A stretch of 64,000 nucleotides of DNA from Marinobacter sp. LV10R510-11A. Its GTDB lineage: Bacteria > Pseudomonadota > Gammaproteobacteria > Pseudomonadales > Oleiphilaceae. Under the pieces are notes generated by a model that worked only from the letters and a program-made list of their open reading frames with translations, was not told the origin of the DNA and did not search any database. Each line of letters starts with the position of its first letter. Position 1 is the first letter of the stretch. The position numbers and the translations under genes were made by a program. Positions 46,783 to 56,028 of this stretch are shown here, in pieces. The DNA is taken from assembly GCF_900215155.1 (NCBI RefSeq), contig NZ_LT907980.1, forward strand, positions 1,550,001 through 1,614,000, written 5' to 3'.

Positions 46783-49101
46783 TCAATCCTTGCGGCTGCT
46801 GCGAAGGTTATCGATGATAGATTCCAGCGCTCGATCGAAGATAAGCCCGTCATCGAGCATGCTGACGGCACCGCTCGCCATCGTGGCAGCCAGCTCCTGA
46901 CGACGATACTCTGCAACCTTCGCACCACTACGATTGACAAAAATGTACTTGCCCGTGGCTCTGATAAACGCCGCCAGTTTACACCGCAGTTTGGTTCCGT
47001 CGCGGGTGAGTTCAATCCAAGCGCCAACACGGAGGTTGTCCGTCTGATCCAGCCATTGCTGGGGAACCACCTCTGTCTCTTCCAAAGCTGGCGCTTCATC
47101 AACGGGCTCAGTAAGCACAGACGGCGCTGCCTCGGCCTCGTTCGGCTCTGCCACACCCGCCTGCAGCTCTTCGGTAACCGCTTCAGCGATCACTGGATCA
47201 GGATCTCTTTCTGGCTGAGGTGGCGCAGTAGCCAAACGCTGAAATACGTCTACGTGGGCCAGCTCCAAATCGCGTACGGCCGTATCCGTGGCAAACGGAT
47301 CCCAAGATATTTCCTGAAGGGCTACGCGGAAGTCGTCAACAATAGCCGGGATCGCCCGGAGCAGTTCGCTTCGGGTAGTCGCTTCAACCGGCTGCGGATC
47401 CACACTCCAAACAAGATGCCCGGTGAGCTCACTCGCATCGGCCCAACGCTCACTTTCTTCGCCTTCCCGCAATAACACCCACTGCAAATACTTTGTCCAG
47501 GCCTCATTGAGCATCTCGAGAATGGGCCCCGGAACATCTCGTGCGGCCGTAAAATCCTTAATTAGTGATTCAGCAACTTGGCATGCCCGCTCCTGACGCG
47601 CCCTGCCCTCCTCGGCATCCCGCAGCCGTTGCTCTACCAGCTCCCCGCGGCGGCGATCAAGATCCGTAAAGTGGCAAAAATCCTTCAGTAGCTCATCGAA
47701 AATCGACACATTGTCGGTAAATTCGTTGAGTACCCGATCCACAACAACCCCGATTTTTTCATGCAGAGGATCGCGTTGGCCGGGGCGCTTCTCACTCCAG
47801 CCAATGGCAGAGAGGGCAAGCTCGTTCAACAGTTTACGAACCGGGTGACCGCCCCGGTTAAAAAAGGTTTTGTCGCTCAGGGCAACCTTCAATACGGGTA
47901 TCTGCAAGCGCCCGATGAGCGCTTTCATTACCGAGTGTAATTGCCGATCTTCGAGTATGAAATCAAATAACATGGACACCAGGTTGATTACATCGCTGTC
48001 CACTTGGCCAAGGTTGGCTTGCTGACCATTCGCCGCCTGCAGCACAGGTTGGAGCTGCTGGTCCAATGAGGCCACTTCACCGCCTTCCCACGGACCAAAG
48101 GAAGCCTGCGCTTCGCTAAGACGAGCCATCAGTCGGTTAGTATCGAGATAGGTTTTATCGGTCGTGGCCGGCTCGGCCGTGGCATATAGGTTGCCCTTCT
48201 GGTGCAGGAGTGCGCTCAATTCGGAAAACGTCGCATAAGAAACTTCACCTTGCATCTGATCATGGCCATAGTTCTGGCCATAGCTCTGCCCATAGCTCTG
48301 GCCACTGCCTAGCTCGCTCGCCTCATCGCCTCTCCCGTGCTGCACAGAACTTGGCGGCACAGGTGCTGAAGTCGCAGATCTGGCACCGGGAGTGCCCCCT
48401 GGCGAACGGGGTTGTGGTCGTTTAACGTCTGGCAGAACACCTTCTGAGATCAGCGTGCGGTTAGCGTCCTGATAAAAATCACCAAGGGTATCTGCCAGCA
48501 AGCGATCGAACAATTTAAGCACAACCAGTTTTGCGCGGATGTCGATATCCAGATCGGCGCAAGCCTCAGCAACGCCTCCACAGATAACTTCGGGGCTGAG
48601 CGGCATTTGGCTATCAGCCAGCTCCACCTTAGGAACCAAGTGGTTTACCCGCAACGACAAAAGCTGGATCGGGCCCTGATACCGATTACGTAGTTTATTG
48701 ATCAGATTATCAACAGCAACCTGCTGCTCCAGATCTGAATGCTCTACTAGGCTGAGGGAATCTTGATCAACATCGTCCAGAGCCCCGCTAGAGTGCCGAG
48801 GACGGAACTTGCCGATGTCGTTAAATGCCTGGCTGACATACTGCAGTACTGAGACCGCCATGGCTTTACGGCGCAGCCTTAATTCGCGCATGGCATCAAA
48901 ATAAACGGTCTGATCCGTGTTGGAACCAGCGCGGTCAGCCAATTCAAACAAAGCATCGTCAGCACGCTCGAAAAAGCGCCCGAGAACGCCCTTCAGAACC
49001 AAGCCTGACGTATCACGCAAGCGAACAAGGGCCGGCGGCAGTTCGAACCGAGAAAACGGCTTCTGACCAGAAAAACTGACAACCTTGTTATCCTGCTTCA
49101 T
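46783..49101 (-). CDS. DUF1631 family protein
   Basis: A 772-residue cytoplasmic protein of unknown function, long and largely helical. Conserved parts include the N-terminal LFELADRAGSNTDQTVYFDAMRELRLRRK, a central LDQQLQPVLQ-to-DFILEDRQLHSVMKALIGRLQIPVLKVALSD block, and a C-terminal PilZ-like beta domain (VGAWIELTRDGTKLRCKLAAF, then YIFVNRSGAKVAEYR). PilZ-like folds can bind c-di-GMP; the RxxxR/DxSxxG motif is not clearly there, so binding is uncertain. A short low-complexity repeat (YGQSYGQSYGQNYGHD near residue 275) is unusual. Conserved between ampD and nadC in Pseudomonas-type genomes. Confidence 0.8.
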   Translation of the reverse strand: MKQDNKVVSFSGQKPFSRFELPPALVRLRDTSGLVLKGVLGRFFERADDALFELADRAGSNTDQTVYFDAMRELRLRRKAMAVSVLQYVSQAFNDIGKFRPRHSSGALDDVDQDSLSLVEHSDLEQQVAVDNLINKLRNRYQGPIQLLSLRVNHLVPKVELADSQMPLSPEVICGGVAEACADLDIDIRAKLVVLKLFDRLLADTLGDFYQDANRTLISEGVLPDVKRPQPRSPGGTPGARSATSAPVPPSSVQHGRGDEASELGSGQSYGQSYGQNYGHDQMQGEVSYATFSELSALLHQKGNLYATAEPATTDKTYLDTNRLMARLSEAQASFGPWEGGEVASLDQQLQPVLQAANGQQANLGQVDSDVINLVSMLFDFILEDRQLHSVMKALIGRLQIPVLKVALSDKTFFNRGGHPVRKLLNELALSAIGWSEKRPGQRDPLHEKIGVVVDRVLNEFTDNVSIFDELLKDFCHFTDLDRRRGELVEQRLRDAEEGRARQERACQVAESLIKDFTAARDVPGPILEMLNEAWTKYLQWVLLREGEESERWADASELTGHLVWSVDPQPVEATTRSELLRAIPAIVDDFRVALQEISWDPFATDTAVRDLELAHVDVFQRLATAPPQPERDPDPVIAEAVTEELQAGVAEPNEAEAAPSVLTEPVDEAPALEETEVVPQQWLDQTDNLRVGAWIELTRDGTKLRCKLAAFIRATGKYIFVNRSGAKVAEYRRQELAATMASGAVSMLDDGLIFDRALESIIDNLRSSRKD
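48262..48304 (-). repeat. Tandem 12-base repeats in the DUF1631 gene
   Basis: Three to four imperfect copies of a 12-base unit (CTGGCCATAGCT and variants) encode a GQSY-type peptide repeat. The unit length keeps the frame, so copy number could vary without loss of the protein. Confidence 0.75.
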
Positions 49102-49330
49102 TTAACGGCTCCCGACCAGGGCATGTAACACGCTTGGCCATAGGTTTGAAACTACTCTGATTACACATCATACGAGTTGCCCGCGTCACCTTGTGTCCGA
49201 ATTTGTCACCTTTTGTGTAGACCGGACTCAGGTCACACTTTCTTCATTATTTGGCGAAACCGTTGGCGGGCTATAGAATCGTGCACCCGGAATATTTCAG
49301 AATCCTTTGGCCCCAGACGCAAGCGGACGC

Positions 49331-50176
49331 ATGACCATGATTTTCACTGAACGCCTACGCCAATCACAAATTGAGACCGTCGCGCTGAGCCTGCGGGAGG
49401 ATATCGGCGACGGCGATATAACGGCCCAGCTTATCCCGCTGGAGAAACAGGCCACGGGGCGTGTCATTACACGGGAGCAGGCAACGATAGCGGGCCGCGA
49501 GTGGGTGGACGAAGTGTTTCGCCAGGTGGACAGCTCAGTGTCACTGGAGTGGCTGGTTCAGGATGGCGAATCCGTGTCTCCCGACCAGGTCTTGTTTCGC
49601 ATGAAAGGTACCGCTAGAAGCCTGCTAACCGCTGAGCGATCTGCGCTGAACTGGCTGCAGACTCTTTCAGGGGTTGCGACAAACTGCGCAGGTTACGCAG
49701 CACGGGTGGCTCATACCGGTGTACGCCTTCTGGATACCCGCAAAACTTTGCCAGGACTGCGGCTCGCCCAGAAATACGCGGTGACTTGTGGCGGCTGCCA
49801 TAACCATAGAATAGGCCTGTGGGATGCCTTTCTCATCAAGGAAAACCACATCTCGGCTTGCGGATCTATTGCTGACGCTATCGGTGAAGCCCGCAGGATC
49901 GCACCTGGCAAACTGGTAGAAGTAGAAACTGAAAACTTGGCGGAGTTGGATCAGGCCCTCAGCGCAGGCGCTGACATCATCATGCTTGATGAATTCTCCA
50001 TGGATGATCTGCATGCTGCAGTCGCCATAAACAAAGGGCGGGCAAAACTGGAAGCATCTGGAGGCATCAGCGCAGACACACTGGTTCCCATTGCGGAAAC
50101 CGGCGTCGACTATATTTCAATTGGCGCGTTGACCAAGGACGTCAGAGCGATAGATCTCTCCATGCGACTGGATTGA
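49331..50176 (+). CDS. nadC: Nicotinate-nucleotide pyrophosphorylase (carboxylating)
   Basis: A quinolinate phosphoribosyltransferase, about 281 residues, in NAD biosynthesis. Typical segments are [21 protein letters not shown] start ([12 protein letters not shown]), the [21 protein letters not shown] stretch, [21 protein letters not shown] with PRPP/quinolinate-binding Arg and Lys residues, the [18 protein letters not shown] segment, [15 protein letters not shown], and [11 protein letters not shown] chose the ATG at 49331; 49337 is equally possible and a longer form from 49307 is less likely. It stands alone on the plus strand, divergent from the DUF1631 gene. Confidence 0.95.
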   Translation: MTMIFTERLRQSQIETVALSLREDIGDGDITAQLIPLEKQATGRVITREQATIAGREWVDEVFRQVDSSVSLEWLVQDGESVSPDQVLFRMKGTARSLLTAERSALNWLQTLSGVATNCAGYAARVAHTGVRLLDTRKTLPGLRLAQKYAVTCGGCHNHRIGLWDAFLIKENHISACGSIADAIGEARRIAPGKLVEVETENLAELDQALSAGADIIMLDEFSMDDLHAAVAINKGRAKLEASGGISADTLVPIAETGVDYISIGALTKDVRAIDLSMRLD

Positions 50177-50512
50177 TCAGTTGCTCGACAGCAACTGATC
50201 AACAGCCTCAAGCTCCCGAATCAAACGTAGCCCTGATTCGGGGCGGCCGCGGAAGTACTCCTCGGCCATGGGCGCAATGCCAGAAACCGCCGGCAAGGGG
50301 TGATCATTTTCAACAATCAGCTTCATGCGCTCTAGGAACACGAACTGAACCCACTGGGTAAACGTCAGCGTGTCGAGGCAAAATGGCTCGGTGCTTTGAA
50401 ACGCATCCGCAGGGGGGCGCTCTATTTCCCACAAACCGAGCTGACGCAGCTCCATCTCAATACCCAGAAGACAATCCGCAACCTGCCCTGTAACGTCACC
50501 AGAATCTGTCAT
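50177..50512 (-). CDS. yqcC: YqcC family protein (DUF446)
   Basis: A 111-residue, all-helical small cytoplasmic protein matching the YqcC family (GIEMELRQLGLWE, then PFCLDTLTFTQWVQFVFLERM, LPAVSGIAPMAEEYFRG). Its function is unknown; in E. coli yqcC is next to truC. Here it follows a ParA-like gene instead, starting 11 bases after it (ATG 50512 with AGG upstream; a TTG at 50527 is less likely). Convergent with nadC and adjacent at the stops. Confidence 0.85.
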   Translation of the reverse strand: MTDSGDVTGQVADCLLGIEMELRQLGLWEIERPPADAFQSTEPFCLDTLTFTQWVQFVFLERMKLIVENDHPLPAVSGIAPMAEEYFRGRPESGLRLIRELEAVDQLLSSN

Positions 50513-50523
50513 AAAAACCTGTG

Positions 50524-51321
50524 TCAATCTGAAAGAGGCTCAAGCTCTACCGCCTCGCCATTCAGCACTCGGTAAAGATCTTCAAACTGGCGTGTAAGCG
50601 GGTGTTTCGGCGCCATGTGAATAAGCGGTTGCCGGCACTGGTGGGATTCTTTCATTTTTACCGAACTGGACAAGCGTACCGGTAGCACCGGCAAGCCTTC
50701 CGCTATCAACTCTTTTACCAGTTGCTTTGGCAGGGTCGCACGGGGCTGAAACTGATTGGCAATAATACCTTCAACCACAAGTTCTTCGTTGTGGTCTTCC
50801 TGTAAATCACGGATTTCGTTGAGAATATTATAAAGCGCCTGACGAGAGAAATCATCACAATCGAAAGGGATCAAGCAACGCTGAGCCGCGATAAGCGCGG
50901 AACGGGTATAGAAGTTCAGCGCCGGTGCCGTATCAATGTAAATTTCATCGAAGGATTCACCCAGCTTTTTGAGCGCCTCACGGAGCTTATAAATTTTATG
51001 CTTCGCCTCCAGCTTGCGCTCAAGGAAATCCAGCTCAGGGCTGGAAGGCAACACAAAGAGATTCTTGAACGGTGAAGCGTGAACAAACTCCTCGGGGCGA
51101 CGATTGAATACCTTGAACGCTACCGTCTGCTCCAACATGTCTGCAACCGTATCTTCAAGCTCACTGGCAGGTTTACCCAGAAGATAATGGGTCGAATTCC
51201 CCTGAGGATCCAGATCAACCACCAGTGTCCGTTTGCCCCGGGCGGCGCTAATCGCTGCCAAGTTACAGGTAATACTGGACTTCCCTACTCCACCTTTCTG
51301 GTTGAATACTACCCGTCTCAT
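50524..51321 (-). CDS. ParA-family ATPase, no ParB partner
   Basis: A 265-residue deviant-Walker ATPase. The start RRVVFNQKGGVGKSSITCNL carries the deviant Walker A (KGGVGKS with signature Lys9); switch and Walker B-like segments (LVVDLDPQGNST; IYIDTAPALNF) follow. ParA/MinD-type proteins position plasmids, chromosomes or protein machines by dynamic dimerisation. No parB or centromere-like repeats are nearby. It sits between hda and yqcC on the same strand, so it may be an accessory positioning ATPase. The exact role is not known. Confidence 0.85.
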   Translation of the reverse strand: MRRVVFNQKGGVGKSSITCNLAAISAARGKRTLVVDLDPQGNSTHYLLGKPASELEDTVADMLEQTVAFKVFNRRPEEFVHASPFKNLFVLPSSPELDFLERKLEAKHKIYKLREALKKLGESFDEIYIDTAPALNFYTRSALIAAQRCLIPFDCDDFSRQALYNILNEIRDLQEDHNEELVVEGIIANQFQPRATLPKQLVKELIAEGLPVLPVRLSSSVKMKESHQCRQPLIHMAPKHPLTRQFEDLYRVLNGEAVELEPLSD

Positions 51322-51405
51322 GTCGTCTCTCCATCTGGCACTTTATTCAGTGCCTTATCGTTTGAATGCTGTCTCTGTGTTTTGTTATGCCTAGTTTTTG
51401 TGTTG

Positions 51406-52104
51406 CTACCACTGCATGACTGTTTTCACAAACGGAATGGTGAGGCGTCGCTGAGCCTGCAAGGAATTTTCATCAAGGGTATCGAGAATACTCAGCAGGT
51501 CTCCAAGTCGCCTCGGCGCCCTGCGCATGATAAAGCCTGCAACGTCGTCCGTCATTGTCAGGCCACGCTGTTCAGCACGGGCCATAAGAATTTTTAACCG
51601 ATCATCATCTCGGTAAATTCCGAGCTGAACCGTAAGCCCATGATGCAGCCTGGATACCAGATCCGGCAACACAAAAGGCAGGGAGCCAGGAACCTCGGAG
51701 AGACTCACGACCAGCATATGGCCGCTGTCGTGCAATCGGTTGTACAGATGAAAAACCGCCTCTTCCCAGTCCGCTTTTCCCGCCACTCTATCCAGATCAT
51801 CAAGCGCGACAACGTCCATGGCATCCAAGCCCGCTAGCGCTTCCGGCCCAAAGGGCTCAAGCTCAGCAATACTAATACAAACAGAGGTTTTCCGCTCAGC
51901 CTCCGCATGATGGCAGGCGGCCTGAAGCAAGTGGCTTTTGCCAGTATCTGAATCACCACAGACCACTACCACTGGCAGCCCAGCTGGCTGCTTGAATACT
52001 GACAGCAGGCGCAACGCTGCGTTCCGGTTGCGGCCACCATGGAAATTGTCGAAACGTGCATCGTCCCGTAGCTTTATGCCAAGAGCTAGTTGAGAGGGGC
52101 TCAC
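51406..52104 (-). CDS. hda: DnaA regulatory inactivator Hda
   Basis: A 232-residue AAA+ protein related to DnaA domain III. With the DNA-loaded beta clamp it makes DnaA-ATP hydrolyse, preventing re-initiation. The start PSQLALGIKLRDDARFDNF, Walker A (VVCGDSDTGKSHLLQA), Walker B (DVVALDDLDRVAG) and a sensor region (IYRDDDRLKILMARAEQRGL) fit. The clamp-binding QL-x-L near the N-terminus is present (QLAL). I chose GTG 52104, which overlaps the upstream stop as GTGA and has GGAGG 10 bases before it; an ATG at 52122 is an alternative. Confidence 0.9.
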   Translation of the reverse strand: MSPSQLALGIKLRDDARFDNFHGGRNRNAALRLLSVFKQPAGLPVVVVCGDSDTGKSHLLQAACHHAEAERKTSVCISIAELEPFGPEALAGLDAMDVVALDDLDRVAGKADWEEAVFHLYNRLHDSGHMLVVSLSEVPGSLPFVLPDLVSRLHHGLTVQLGIYRDDDRLKILMARAEQRGLTMTDDVAGFIMRRAPRRLGDLLSILDTLDENSLQAQRRLTIPFVKTVMQW

Positions 52105-52661
52105 GACTGCTTGGCCCTCCATGCCCGTGCACTCCAGATCAGAATGTAATGGCCGCCGCTGAACGCAGCCGATGCTGCAACCAACCATATTCCCGCATCC
52201 AGCCACACTGGCTGAACTGGCAATCCAGCCAGAATAACAATAATACCCAGAATCACGAGAACTTGAACCAGAGTATTCAACTTACCAGGCACGCTCGGCT
52301 CCATATCAAAACGGCCGATACAGTAGTGATAAACAAGAGCACCTAAAACAATCAGGATATCCCGCCCCAGCACCAGCACAAACAGCCACAGTGGTAACAC
52401 CGATGTATATGTCAGCATTAGATAGGCCGTAACCAGCAAGGCTTTATCCGCCAACGGATCGGCCACAGCACCAAACCGTGAACGCCAGTTGAAATGCCGT
52501 GCAAGGAAACCATCAAGGCCATCTGTAACCGATGCGACGGCGAAAATTAACAAAGCGAGGCGATACTCCTGAACCAGCAAAGCGTTGGCGAAAGGAGCGA
52601 TCAGCAAAATGCGCACAAACGTCAGAGCATTGGGAATCCAGCGCCAAGCGTGTGACCTCAC
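52101..52661 (-). CDS. CDP-alcohol phosphatidyltransferase family protein
   Basis: A 186-residue membrane enzyme. The catalytic CDP-alcohol motif is complete: D50-G51-x2-A-R-x8-G64-x3-D68-x3-D72 (in the segment TDGLDGFLARHFNWRSRFG). It has about five or six membrane helices. The family makes phosphatidylglycerol phosphate, cardiolipin or related lipids; this short form next to hda is not necessarily PgsA, and its product is not determined. It overlaps hda by 4 bases and lies 21 bases after the DUF2066 gene, all on the minus strand. Confidence 0.87.
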   Translation of the reverse strand: MRSHAWRWIPNALTFVRILLIAPFANALLVQEYRLALLIFAVASVTDGLDGFLARHFNWRSRFGAVADPLADKALLVTAYLMLTYTSVLPLWLFVLVLGRDILIVLGALVYHYCIGRFDMEPSVPGKLNTLVQVLVILGIIVILAGLPVQPVWLDAGIWLVAASAAFSGGHYILIWSARAWRAKQS

Positions 52662-52682
52662 AGAACCGCCTCCGGTGGCAGC

Positions 52683-54008
52683 TTACTGCCCGCCATCATT
52701 CTCGATAACCGGCACCGGGTGCCAGCGGTAATAAAGAACCTGATAAAGCGATTCAAATGCCTGCTCCGCTTCTTCTTCGTCCATCGGAGATGGCTGGTAG
52801 GTAAACGTAGCCTGCCCAGAAGAACCGGCGCCTGCCTGGCCCTTCGGAGTGGCTTCTGGCTCACCCTCTGCGGCCTGCGCTTGGGCTGGCACTGCAGAGG
52901 AGGCAGCTGGTGCTTGCGTACGGGGCGGCTGCGCTTCCTGCGGCTCCCCTTTAACAGGCACAAAACGGGAATCCAGAGCAATATATTGCTTGAGCTGACT
53001 CAGTTCGCCGGAAAACGCTACCCTAAGCGTTAACTGCTCGCCCTTAACCCGGGATGCACCAACCTTTACCACGGGCGTCAGGCCCTCAAGAACCTGACTG
53101 GCTTTGCCGTAGTCAGAAACAGACGTGACACCGCGCAATACAATATCAACCTGAGGCAAGTCGCCAACCTCACCCGCCGCAACTGCGTAACGGCCGGCAT
53201 ACAACTCCGCCCAGCGGTTAACCAGTGTCTCTGCCAGCGCTTCTCGCGTATCGGCACTGACCGACTCTTCGCTGCTATTGAGCTTTGCACCCTCAAATAC
53301 CCAGCCTGCATGCCACTGCCCCCCTGATCGACTCACCCGAACCAGAGCAAGAACGTCGTGCTCCACACCTTCAGACGCTTTACGCACACGCCCTGTGAAC
53401 TGCCCCCAAATATCTGACAGCATTTCCCTATTACCATTGAACTCAGTTGATGGCAGCGTGACCGGCAGTCCCCGCTCCCGGGCAGCACGGGCAAATGCTG
53501 AGGACCACGCGCCGTTTCCACTGTCATCAGCCTGGCCCGCACCGTTACCTGTAACTAATGTGCGGACGCCGCGATCCTCTACTGCCACCCAAGCCAGGGT
53601 CAACGGGCGGTTAGCCCCCCAAACTGGTGCCTCAACCGATGCGAGAGCCCGGTTCACGCCTACAGCGCCAAACGCCATACTCAGCCGACTTTGGCCGTTA
53701 TCATTACGAAGTACCTGATAAGACAGCAATAACGATTCTGCGTTTGCAAGCAGGGCCGGCACACCATCAAACGCAAGCACCTCGCGGGTACCTGAAATCC
53801 GCACGAAAACCCGAGCCAAGCCATCTGCGTAGCCCTGAGCGAGAGCATCCTGCCCAGAGCCAGACACAGGAACATCAACATTATAAAGCCCGGATACCGT
53901 GACGGCAGCCGCCGGAGCGGGCGCCATGGCAAGCATGAGCGCAAAAAAAGCGGCGAGCCAAAGGGCCGGCAGCGGCTTTAAAACCGGGGTCTGGTCTGAT
54001 ACTGGCAT
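52683..54008 (-). CDS. DUF2066 domain protein, secreted
   Basis: About 441 residues with a signal peptide (LWLAAFFALMLAMAPAPAAA). The DUF2066 core follows: TVSGLYNVDVPVSGSGQDA, then GLARVFVRISGTREVLA. The C-terminal quarter is Ala/Pro/Gln-rich low-complexity (APAASSAVPAQAQAAEGE) and ends in a short folded tail. Function unknown. I chose the ATG at 54008 as the likelier start; 54029 is possible. It faces purM across 212 bases; the same divergent arrangement is found in Pseudomonas. Confidence 0.78.
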   Translation of the reverse strand: MPVSDQTPVLKPLPALWLAAFFALMLAMAPAPAAAVTVSGLYNVDVPVSGSGQDALAQGYADGLARVFVRISGTREVLAFDGVPALLANAESLLLSYQVLRNDNGQSRLSMAFGAVGVNRALASVEAPVWGANRPLTLAWVAVEDRGVRTLVTGNGAGQADDSGNGAWSSAFARAARERGLPVTLPSTEFNGNREMLSDIWGQFTGRVRKASEGVEHDVLALVRVSRSGGQWHAGWVFEGAKLNSSEESVSADTREALAETLVNRWAELYAGRYAVAAGEVGDLPQVDIVLRGVTSVSDYGKASQVLEGLTPVVKVGASRVKGEQLTLRVAFSGELSQLKQYIALDSRFVPVKGEPQEAQPPRTQAPAASSAVPAQAQAAEGEPEATPKGQAGAGSSGQATFTYQPSPMDEEEAEQAFESLYQVLYYRWHPVPVIENDGGQ

Positions 54009-54153
54009 GGAATACCCTGCTGTTCGCATGAATGGAGCATAGGATACACCATGCCCCGAAGCCTGAGTAGCCGACCCGAGTTTCCGAAATGCAATCTTGA
54101 CTGACTAAAGACCCCCGGGCACACAAATCAGACGGCACTCGAGGCAATTGCAC

Positions 54154-54182
54154 TTGGAGCCCTACACCGCACCTGCTAAAAT
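54154..54182 (+). promoter_or_regulatory. Candidate sigma-70 promoter for purMN
   Basis: TTGGAG, 17 bases, TAAAAT, ending 38 bases before the purM ATG. The -10 is 5/6 and the -35 is 4/6 to consensus. No convincing PurR box is visible nearby. Confidence 0.5.
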
Positions 54183-54220
54183 CCGCCGCCTGACCCACTG
54201 GCCAAACGGTTAAGAATACC

Positions 54221-55285
54221 ATGAGCGAACAGAAACCTTCCCTGACCTACCGCGATGCCGGCGTTGATATTGACGCCGGCAATGAACTTGTTAGCCGTAT
54301 CAAGGAAACCGCCGCACGCACCCGGCGCCCCGAGGTTTTGGGAGGACTTGGCGGGTTTGGTGCCATGGTCGCGATCCCCGCCGGATACAAAGAGCCAATT
54401 ATGGTGTCAGGCACCGATGGCGTAGGCACTAAGTTGCGACTGGCAATGCAGCTTGGTAAGCACGACACTATTGGCATTGATCTGGTCGCCATGTGTGTTA
54501 ACGACCTTATTGTCGGCGGCGCAGAGCCTCTCTTTTTTCTCGACTATTACGCCACTGGCAAGCTCAACGTAGATATAGCCGCAAAAGTGGTCGAAGGCAT
54601 TGGCGAAGGCTGCGAGCAGGCCGGTTGTGCGCTGGTGGGTGGCGAAACGGCAGAAATGCCGGGCATGTATGAAGGCGACGATTATGACCTTGCCGGTTTT
54701 TGCGTGGGCGTGGCGGAACGCAGCGAAATTATTGACGGCAGCAACGTACGAGCAGGCGATGTGCTATTGGCACTGGAATCCTCAGGCCCGCACTCGAACG
54801 GCTACTCGCTGATTCGAAAAATTCTTGAAGTCAGCAAAGCCGACCTACACCAGCCCATCGGTAACACTACGTTGGCAAGCGCCCTGATGGCGCCTACCCG
54901 GATTTACGTTAAAAATCTGCTGCAATTGATCCGTCAGGTGAATATAAGCGCCCTCTCCCACATTACCGGCGGCGGCTTGCCAGAAAACATCCCTAGGGTT
55001 CTGCCGAAGGGCATGATTGCTGCCATCGACACGACAAGCTGGGAACTGCCTCCCGTATTCCAATGGCTTCAGAACGCCGGTGGCGTGGCTAGCGAAGAGA
55101 TGTATCGCACATTTAACTGTGGCATCGGCATGGTTGTATGCGTTCCGGAAAGCCAAAAAGAGTTAGCACTGGATGCGCTAAAGGCTCTGGGTGAGAAAGC
55201 TTGGCAGGTGGGCCTGATAGAGCGTGCTGAAGATACCGAGAAAGATGCAGTGGTGCGCTATGCGCCAGGGCTTCTGTCAGTATGA
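54221..55285 (+). CDS. purM: Phosphoribosylformylglycinamidine cyclo-ligase
   Basis: A 354-residue AIR synthetase of the purine pathway (FGAM + ATP to AIR). Clear family segments: [78 protein letters not shown] and [16 protein letters not shown]. Length is normal. Its stop overlaps the purN start (ATGA). Confidence 0.97.
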   Translation: MSEQKPSLTYRDAGVDIDAGNELVSRIKETAARTRRPEVLGGLGGFGAMVAIPAGYKEPIMVSGTDGVGTKLRLAMQLGKHDTIGIDLVAMCVNDLIVGGAEPLFFLDYYATGKLNVDIAAKVVEGIGEGCEQAGCALVGGETAEMPGMYEGDDYDLAGFCVGVAERSEIIDGSNVRAGDVLLALESSGPHSNGYSLIRKILEVSKADLHQPIGNTTLASALMAPTRIYVKNLLQLIRQVNISALSHITGGGLPENIPRVLPKGMIAAIDTTSWELPPVFQWLQNAGGVASEEMYRTFNCGIGMVVCVPESQKELALDALKALGEKAWQVGLIERAEDTEKDAVVRYAPGLLSV

Positions 55286-55944
55286 AGGCCGATCAACCAA
55301 CCCTACCGAAAATTCTGGTACTGGCCTCCGGCAGCGGAACCAACTTTCAGGCGTTAATGGACGCCAGCCGGGAACGGGGTTTTCCTGGCCAGATTATTGC
55401 TTTGGGCTGCAACCAGCCCAAAGCCTTCGCACTGGAGCGGGCTGCCCAGGCTAATGTTGAAACCTTTGTTGTTAATCATAAGGAATTTGGTTCGCGAGAA
55501 GAATTCGACGCCGCGCTAACGGCTCACATTCTTCGCCACAACCCCGATCTCATTGTGCTTGCTGGCTTCATGCGAATCCTGACCCCCGATTTTGCGCGGG
55601 CGTTTCGCGGTAAACTGATAAACATTCACCCTTCACTGCTGCCAAAATACACCGGTCTGAACACTCATCAGAGAGCTCTCGATGCCGGCGACCGCACTCA
55701 TGGTGTCTCCATTCACTTCATCACCGAAGAACTCGATGGTGGCCCGGTGATCGCTCAAGCAGAAGTGGCGGTGGCACCGGAAGACTCTAGCGAAACCCTC
55801 GCAGACAAAGTGCAACAGAAAGAACACCTGCTGTATCCGATTGTCGTGCGCTGGTTCTGCGAAGGCCGGATTCAGCTGGGCCGAGATCAGGTGCTTTTCG
55901 ACGGTCATGTTATGGAAAGCCCGATGCGCCTCCCAGACAATTGA
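55282..55944 (+). CDS. purN: Phosphoribosylglycinamide formyltransferase
   Basis: A 220-residue folate-dependent GAR transformylase. Hallmarks are [20 protein letters not shown], the [20 protein letters not shown] active-site stretch with catalytic Asn and His, [21 protein letters not shown] with the catalytic Asp. The second formylation step of the purine path. It overlaps purM by 4 bases. Confidence 0.97.
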   Translation: MKADQPTLPKILVLASGSGTNFQALMDASRERGFPGQIIALGCNQPKAFALERAAQANVETFVVNHKEFGSREEFDAALTAHILRHNPDLIVLAGFMRILTPDFARAFRGKLINIHPSLLPKYTGLNTHQRALDAGDRTHGVSIHFITEELDGGPVIAQAEVAVAPEDSSETLADKVQQKEHLLYPIVVRWFCEGRIQLGRDQVLFDGHVMESPMRLPDN

Positions 55945-56028
55945 GGCGCACCTTAACAGACTGTCACCAACTGATACCCGCTGACCCGCTAAGCTTTCAA
56001 CAACCATGAAGGATTCGAGGTCAACGAA

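Noticed and set aside
48262..48304. CRISPR-like repeats
   Set aside because: The 12-base units are contiguous, in frame, and code for a peptide repeat; there are no spacers.
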